Origin: Jidongwangia harbinensis
Lineage (GTDB): Bacteria > Actinomycetota > Actinomycetes > Mycobacteriales > Micromonosporaceae
Length of the DNA: 64,000 bases
Direction: 5' to 3'
Assembly (NCBI RefSeq): GCF_020216025.1
Contig: NZ_JAIWNC010000009.1
Span: forward strand, 124,001-188,000
In this document: in pieces, positions 59,508 to 64,000 of the stretch
How positions within the stretch are numbered: position 1 is the stretch's first letter
How the letters are laid out: each line of letters begins with the position of its first letter
Made by a program: the position numbers and the translations under genes
Notes under the pieces: model-generated
Databases searched by the model: none
What the model saw: the letters and a program-made list of their open reading frames with translations, nothing else
Told to the model about the DNA's origin: nothing

Positions 59508-60410
59508 GTGACGAACGTCCTGCCCGCACGCCGCCTGCTGCTCGTGCACGCCCACCCCGACGACGAGGTCACCGGCACCGGCGCCACCATGGCCCACTAC
59601 GCGGCCGACGGTGCCCACGTCACGCTGGTGACCTGCACGCTGGGCGAGGAGGGCGAGATCCACGTGCCCGCCCTCGCGCAGCTGGAGGCGGCCCAGGCGG
59701 ACCAGCTCGGCGGGTACCGCGTCGTCGAGCTGGAGCGCGCCTGCGCGGCACTGGGCGTCACCGACCACCGGTTCCTGGGCGGTGCCGGTCGCTACCGCGA
59801 CTCCGGCATGATGGGTCTGCCGACCAACGACCATCCGCGGTGCTTCTGGCAGGCGGACCTGGACCAGGCCGCGGCCCACCTGGTGGAGATCATGCGGGAG
59901 GTACGCCCGCAGGTCATGGTCACCTACGACGCGAACGGCTTCTACGGCCACCCCGATCACATCCAGGCGCACCGGGTCGCGATGCGGGCGGCGGAGCTGG
60001 CCGGCCCGGACGCTCCCCGCAAGATCTATTTCACCGCGATGCCGCGCAGCGTCCTGGAGGGTGGCATGGAGGCCTTCCGCGAGCTGGACGACAACCCGTT
60101 CGCCGACGTCGAGCGCGTCGAGGACCTGCCGTTCGGCCACCCCGACGGCGAGATCGCCGCCAAGATCGACGGCACCGACCACTACGAACGCAAGGTCGCC
60201 GCGATGCGGGCGCACGCCACCCAGATCCCGGACAACTCCTGGCTGTACGGCATCGCCGGCGACTTCGGCGGCGAGTTCATGGGCATCGAGTACTTCACGC
60301 TGGCCAAGGGCGAGCGCGGCACGGTCAGTGGCCCGCACCAGTGGGAGAACGACCTGTTCAGCGGGCTCGGCCTGGAGCAGGGCGCGGCGGCGGACGCCGT
60401 GACGCCGTGA
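59508..60410 (+). CDS. mshB: 1D-myo-inositol 2-acetamido-2-deoxy-glucopyranoside deacetylase (mycothiol biosynthesis)
   Basis: This 300-residue zinc deacetylase acts in mycothiol synthesis, releasing GlcN-Ins. The LmbE-like motif AHPDDE (His16, Asp19) and GHPDHIQAH (His148, His151) give the zinc site. [11 protein letters not shown] and [20 protein letters not shown] are typical of MshB rather than Mca. GTG 59508 is preferred; GTG 59499 adds three residues. It confirms an actinobacterial host. Coupled by GTGA to the next gene. Confidence 0.94.
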   Translation: MTNVLPARRLLLVHAHPDDEVTGTGATMAHYAADGAHVTLVTCTLGEEGEIHVPALAQLEAAQADQLGGYRVVELERACAALGVTDHRFLGGAGRYRDSGMMGLPTNDHPRCFWQADLDQAAAHLVEIMREVRPQVMVTYDANGFYGHPDHIQAHRVAMRAAELAGPDAPRKIYFTAMPRSVLEGGMEAFRELDDNPFADVERVEDLPFGHPDGEIAAKIDGTDHYERKVAAMRAHATQIPDNSWLYGIAGDFGGEFMGIEYFTLAKGERGTVSGPHQWENDLFSGLGLEQGAAADAVTP

Positions 60411-60841
60411 CCGTGTCCGTCGAGCCGGAAACCATCGGAGAGGCGCCGGCCGAGCGGCCCCGGCCGGTCGTCGACCTGCTGTTCCGGGTGCTCGGCCTGG
60501 TGATCTCGCTGGTCGCCACCGTGGTCACCGGCGTACTCGAGCTGTTCCTCACCCCGCTGCGGATCGGTGGCGTCCCGGTCGGGGCCACCGTGCTGCTGGC
60601 CGGGGCGGCGAACGCGGCGATCGCCTGGTTCGCGGTGCACACCACGCGGCGCCGGTGGGCGGTGGGTCCGCCCTGGGCGCTCTGGACCGTCATGATGATC
60701 TTCGCGTCCGGTGTCCGTACCCGGGAAGGCGACTATCTGGTCAGCGGCAACGACTGGATCGCGCTGGTGATGATCCTGGTCGGCAGCCTGGCGTTCGCCA
60801 TCTACGCGTATCGGTTGATTCTGCACCGTACGCAATCGTGA
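60407..60841 (+). CDS. Small membrane protein coupled to mshB
   Basis: This 144-residue protein has four predicted helices ([74 protein letters not shown]). It resembles the small DUF6113-type protein next to mshB in other actinobacteria, as I recall it. Its function is unknown. The GTG start lies in the mshB stop (GTGA), so the two are translated together. Confidence 0.75.
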   Translation: MTVSVEPETIGEAPAERPRPVVDLLFRVLGLVISLVATVVTGVLELFLTPLRIGGVPVGATVLLAGAANAAIAWFAVHTTRRRWAVGPPWALWTVMMIFASGVRTREGDYLVSGNDWIALVMILVGSLAFAIYAYRLILHRTQS

Positions 60842-60921
60842 TCTTCCGCGTGCCGGTTGTCACCCGGTGATCTGGGACTGCAGAATTGCGCGCACCCCCA
60901 GCGCCACCGATTGGTGACCAT

Positions 60922-62670
60922 GTGACGTTCACATCCCCCCGGCCCGCCGACGACGCCACGGTCGTGATCCCCGTCCCGCCGGCCGGTGCCGAGCCGGAGC
61001 CGCCGGCCGGCCCGCACCTGAAGCGGGCGATCGTCGTCGGCTCGGTGGCCGCCCTGCTCCTCGGCGCCGCCGGTCTCGGCGCGTACGTGCTGACCGGCGA
61101 CGTCCCGCGTGGCACCCGGGTGCTCGGCCTGGACGTCGGCAACAAGTCCCGCTCCGAGGCCGAACGGCTGCTCGCCGACGAGTTCGGCCCGCGCGCCGCC
61201 GAGCCGGTCGCGGTCGACCTGGACGGCACGCCGGTGCGGCTCACCCCGGCCGCCATCGGCCTGGTCCTGGACGTCGAGGCCACCGTCACGAAGGCCATGC
61301 GCGGCGGCGTCACCCTGCGCGGCTCCCGGACCGTCGACCCGGTCGTCCGCCTCGACCAGGCCCGGCTGGAGAAGGCGCTGCGCGCCGAACTCGACCCGAA
61401 GAAGATCACCCTGAAGAAGCCGGGGATCAGCTACGCCGGGCTCACCCCGAAGCCGAAGTACCCGGCCCCCGGCCGCACCATCGACCCGGCCCAGGCCGCC
61501 GAGGCCGTCCGCACCAGCTGGCTGACCGGCGCCGCCGCCCGGGTCCCGCTCACCGAACAGCCGCCGGCCACCAGCCGGGCCGACGTCGACGACCTCATCC
61601 GTACGCTGGCCGGACCGGCCGTGGCCGCGCCGGTCACCGTCGCGGTGGCCGACCGCACGTTCACCCTGACCCCGCGGGCGATCGCCAAGGCGCTGGTGTT
61701 CCGGGCCGACGACACCGGCAAGCTGACCCCCGCGGTCGACGGCCGGAAGCTGCGCGCCGCCGCCCGGTCCGGTTTCGCCGCGGTGGAGACCGAGCCGGAA
61801 GCGGCGTCGATCACCCTGAACGGCGGCCGGCCGAAGATCGTGGCGAGCACCGCGGGCCGCCTCGTCGACCTGGACAAGCTCGGCCCCGCGCTGCTCGCCG
61901 TGCTGCCCGAACCGGGACCCCGGCGGGTCACCGCGGAACTGGTGCGGGCCGAGGCCGACACCACCGCGGCGGACATGGCGAAACTCGGCATCAAGCAGAA
62001 GGTGTCGACGTTCACCACGTACTTCACCGGTGGCCGCCGGTCGCCGCGCAGCCAGAACATCATCACCATCGCCAAGGCGGTGGACGGCGCGGTGGTCCGG
62101 CCCGGCGAGACGTTCTCGCTGAACGGCCACACCGGCGAACGGACCTACGCGAAGGGCTACCGGGACGCACCGGTGATCCTGAACGGCAAGCTCGAACCCG
62201 GCGTGGGCGGCGGCGCGTCCCAGTTCACCACCACGCTGTTCAACGCGGCCTACTACGCCGGGCTGCAGGACGTCGAGCACAAGCCGCACTCGTTCTACTT
62301 CTCCCGCTATCCGGCGGTCATCGAGGCCACCATCTTCTATCCGACGCTGGATCTGAAATTCAAGAACACCACGCCGTACGGGATCCTCGTCGACACGTCC
62401 ACCACCGGCCGCTCGGTGACCGTGGCACTGTGGAGCACCAAGGTGTACGACAGCGTCAAGACCGAACGCAGCCCCCGCCGCAACATCACCTCGCCGCCGA
62501 CCGTGCACCGCGAGCCCGGCCCCAAGTGCATCGCCACGGGCGGGCTCCCAGGATTCACCCAGGATGCGTGGCGCATCATCCGCAAGGACGGAAAAGTGGT
62601 CAAGCGCGAGAAGTTCACCTGGCGCTACGATCCCGAACCGCGGTTCATCTGCGGTAAGAAACCGTCGTAG
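60922..62670 (+). CDS. VanW-family protein with peptidoglycan-binding-like domains
   Basis: This 582-residue membrane-anchored protein has a cytoplasmic Pro-rich N-tail, one membrane helix (AIVVGSVAALLLGAAGLGAY), two repeated PGBD4-type segments (VLGLDVGNKSRSEAERLLAD and a second near PVTVAVADRTFTLTPRAI) and a VanW domain (TFSLNGHTGERTYAKGYRDA, GGGASQFTTTLFNAAYYAG, SFYFSRYPAVIEATIFYP). VanW-type proteins relate to cell wall stress but their activity is unclear. GTG 60922 follows GGTGA; a nearby ATG is out of frame. Confidence 0.9.
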   Translation: MTFTSPRPADDATVVIPVPPAGAEPEPPAGPHLKRAIVVGSVAALLLGAAGLGAYVLTGDVPRGTRVLGLDVGNKSRSEAERLLADEFGPRAAEPVAVDLDGTPVRLTPAAIGLVLDVEATVTKAMRGGVTLRGSRTVDPVVRLDQARLEKALRAELDPKKITLKKPGISYAGLTPKPKYPAPGRTIDPAQAAEAVRTSWLTGAAARVPLTEQPPATSRADVDDLIRTLAGPAVAAPVTVAVADRTFTLTPRAIAKALVFRADDTGKLTPAVDGRKLRAAARSGFAAVETEPEAASITLNGGRPKIVASTAGRLVDLDKLGPALLAVLPEPGPRRVTAELVRAEADTTAADMAKLGIKQKVSTFTTYFTGGRRSPRSQNIITIAKAVDGAVVRPGETFSLNGHTGERTYAKGYRDAPVILNGKLEPGVGGGASQFTTTLFNAAYYAGLQDVEHKPHSFYFSRYPAVIEATIFYPTLDLKFKNTTPYGILVDTSTTGRSVTVALWSTKVYDSVKTERSPRRNITSPPTVHREPGPKCIATGGLPGFTQDAWRIIRKDGKVVKREKFTWRYDPEPRFICGKKPS

Positions 62671-62691
62671 GCGAACAATCAGGGAGGACGA

Positions 62692-63159
62692 GTGAGGCAT
62701 CAGCGGTGGTTCCCGATCGCGGCGCTGGCGCTCGCACTGTTCGGGATCAATGTGGTGGCGCGGCTGGTCATCCGGCTGGGCTTCGACGGCGACGAGACCG
62801 CGGAGAACCGTGCGTCCATCGTCATGTTCGCGGTCATCGGCCTGACCCTGGCCGGCGTGGCGTTCGTCCGGGCCCAACGGGTGCCACCGATGTCGTGGCT
62901 GCCGGACCTCACCGCCGCGGCGCTGGCCGGCCTGCTGCTGACCGTCCTGGTGGGACCGTTCATCAGCGGCGACAGCCCGTTCGCCGCCGGTGCGGGCAGC
63001 TTCTTCGCACAGATCTGGCTGTACGGCGGCTTCGCGATCGTGGGCACTCTGCTCGGGTACTGGGTGGCTACGGCGCTGGGGCGGGACTACCGGTCACGGT
63101 CGCTGAGCGCGTTCGCCCAGAACCGGGCGACCAAGCCGCGCCGCCCCGTCCGCCGCTGA
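62692..63159 (+). CDS. Conserved membrane protein of unknown function
   Basis: This 155-residue protein has four helices (FPIAALALALFGINVVARLV, VMFAVIGLTLAGVAFV, LTAAALAGLLLTVLVGPFIS, FAIVGTLLGYWVATALG) and a basic cytoplasmic tail ending RRPVRR. I cannot assign a family. GTG 62692 follows GGGAGGA. It is 21 bp after the VanW gene and likely in its operon. Confidence 0.7.
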   Translation: MRHQRWFPIAALALALFGINVVARLVIRLGFDGDETAENRASIVMFAVIGLTLAGVAFVRAQRVPPMSWLPDLTAAALAGLLLTVLVGPFISGDSPFAAGAGSFFAQIWLYGGFAIVGTLLGYWVATALGRDYRSRSLSAFAQNRATKPRRPVRR

Positions 63160-63303
63160 CGGCGTGACCGTCGGCCCGCGTCGGGCGGTGCGTTCCGCGG
63201 CGCCAGGGGTCGAGGAGTTCCGCAGAGGGCCCGGGTCGGCGTGCTGTGCGAGATGCCGCCGGCGGCGGTGAGGAAGCCTCCGGGAAGAGTAACTTCAGCG
63301 ATG

Positions 63304-63319
63304 GTATCGAGAGCGATAC
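63304..63319. promoter_or_regulatory. Palindrome GTATCG-N4-CGATAC upstream of the lipase gene
   Basis: Perfect 6+6 inverted repeat with a 4-nt spacer, 112 nt before the lipase ATG and in an AT-richer stretch. Its form resembles a regulator site (PadR- or GntR-like), unassigned. Confidence 0.5.
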
Positions 63320-63337
63320 TATTCTGGGCGTTGCTCC

Positions 63338-63351
63338 ATGACATCTGTCAT
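63338..63351. promoter_or_regulatory. Palindrome ATGACA-N2-TGTCAT upstream of the lipase gene
   Basis: Perfect 6+6 inverted repeat with a 2-nt spacer, 80 nt before the lipase ATG. It is a second possible operator of the same gene. Confidence 0.5.
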
Positions 63352-63431
63352 CGCCGGTCCGGGAACCGTGCACGAGAACCGGTGCGGAACGGCACTACGC
63401 CGGGGCGTTCCCGGTCCGCAGACTTCGGTGC

Positions 63432-64000
63432 ATGAGAAGGTTCCTGGTCACGGCGCTCCTCGCGGTACTCGCCGCCGCACCCGCCCCGGTCCACGCGACC
63501 CCACCGGTCCCCGCGACGGACGTCCGCCTGGTGCTGCCCGAGCCGACCGGCCCGTACCGGATCGGCACCGTGTCGGTGCACCTGGTCGACCGGTCGCGGG
63601 CCGATCCGTGGGTGCCGTCCGAGCCGGCCCGCGAGCTCATGGTGCAGTTCTGGTATCCGGCGCGGGACGTGCGTGCGTACCCTCGGGCGCCGTGGGTGTC
63701 GCCGGCCGTCGCGGCCCGCCTCAACCCGCCGGGTTCGGGCCTGGTTCTGCCGGTCACGCACGGGCATGTCGGGGCGCCGGCGCGGCCGGGACGGCATCCG
63801 GTCGTGGTGTACTCGCCCGGGCTGGGACTCGAGCGCACCAGCGGCACCGCGCTGGTGGAGGACCTGGCCAGCCACGGGTACGTGGTGGTGACGATCGACC
63901 ACACGCACGACGCCGGGCTGGTCGAGTTTCCCGACGGCCGGGTCGCCGAGCTGGCGATTCCGCAGCCGCCGGACCCGGCCGAGTTCGAGAAGGTGGTGGC
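63432..64000 (+). CDS. Secreted lipase/PAF-acetylhydrolase-like protein (partial, 3' end beyond window)
   Basis: The first 189 residues are present. A signal peptide (MRRFLVTALLAVLAAAPAPVHA) is followed by GPYRIGTVSVHLVDRSRADP, VQFWYPARDV and RHPVVVYSPGLGLERTSGTA, with ASHGYVVVTIDHTHDAGLVEF. This is the start of the plasma PAF-acetylhydrolase (PF03403-like) group; the nucleophile elbow lies beyond the edge. The long upstream gap holds two palindromes, so it may be regulated. Confidence 0.85.
   Translation, partial: MRRFLVTALLAVLAAAPAPVHATPPVPATDVRLVLPEPTGPYRIGTVSVHLVDRSRADPWVPSEPARELMVQFWYPARDVRAYPRAPWVSPAVAARLNPPGSGLVLPVTHGHVGAPARPGRHPVVVYSPGLGLERTSGTALVEDLASHGYVVVTIDHTHDAGLVEFPDGRVAELAIPQPPDPAEFEKVV

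Overview
The window is 64 kb of very GC-rich, gene-dense DNA with many GTG starts and ATGA/GTGA stop-start overlaps. It carries an mshB gene for mycothiol synthesis and lies within a high-GC Gram-positive. Gene content and style point to an actinomycete of the Micromonosporaceae, Actinoplanes-like (inference; no rRNA or other marker is present). I recognise 61 protein genes, two of them cut by the window edges and one broken. I see no tRNA, rRNA, CRISPR array, IS element or prophage.

Layout. 1-3.2 kb (minus): end of a methyltransferase/glycan-type pair and an M19 dipeptidase. 3.4-10.5 kb (plus): a secreted GH26-type glycosidase, small accessory genes, pgi, an LPITG-anchored surface protein and a winged-helix protein. 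10.5-20 kb: two alpha/beta hydrolases, a DHA2 drug exporter, an ECF42-type sigma factor with its DGPF/YciI partner, a CE1758/CE1759-type flavin monooxygenase and reductase pair, a DeoR regulator and a phosphatase. 20-23.6 kb: a GH3 beta-glucosidase diverging from its LacI regulator, with a palindromic operator between them. 23.7-26.5 kb: two small orphan genes, then an EACC1 gene overlapping a membrane-anchored caspase-like protease. This is a biological-conflict (immunity or cell-death) type module and the best candidate for an under-described system here. 26.5-32.6 kb: TerC with a strong leader hairpin, an NmrA-type reductase, a LigB-type dioxygenase, GPP34, an APC permease and a GNAT.

32.6-45.4 kb is a complete myo-inositol catabolic regulon. 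A GntR repressor (IolR-like) is divergent from iolC, a Cgl0159-like gene, iolB, iolD, mmsA/iolA, iolE, a sugar ABC importer (binding protein, permease, ATPase), iolG and an iolH-like epimerase. A perfect 14-bp palindrome and a sigma70-type promoter lie in the divergent gap. 45.4-50.4 kb holds a secreted beta-rich protein and a second isomerase/dehydrogenase pair under its own LacI regulator and 14-bp palindrome.

50.4-56.1 kb is a phenylacetate catabolic operon (a PaaR-like TetR repressor, paaN, an enoyl-CoA hydratase, paaA, B, C, D). It stops abruptly inside paaD at a G17/G12 homopolymer tract. The rest of paaD and paaE are missing, so the join may be an assembly artefact. 56.2-64 kb: a CE4 deacetylase with a CBM2, an S9-family protein lacking the catalytic serine, mshB with a membrane partner, a VanW-type protein, a membrane protein and the start of a secreted PAF-acetylhydrolase-like lipase.

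A dispersed 25-36 bp element follows the 3' ends of three unrelated genes (28.5, 32.6 and 48.2 kb), always in the sense orientation.
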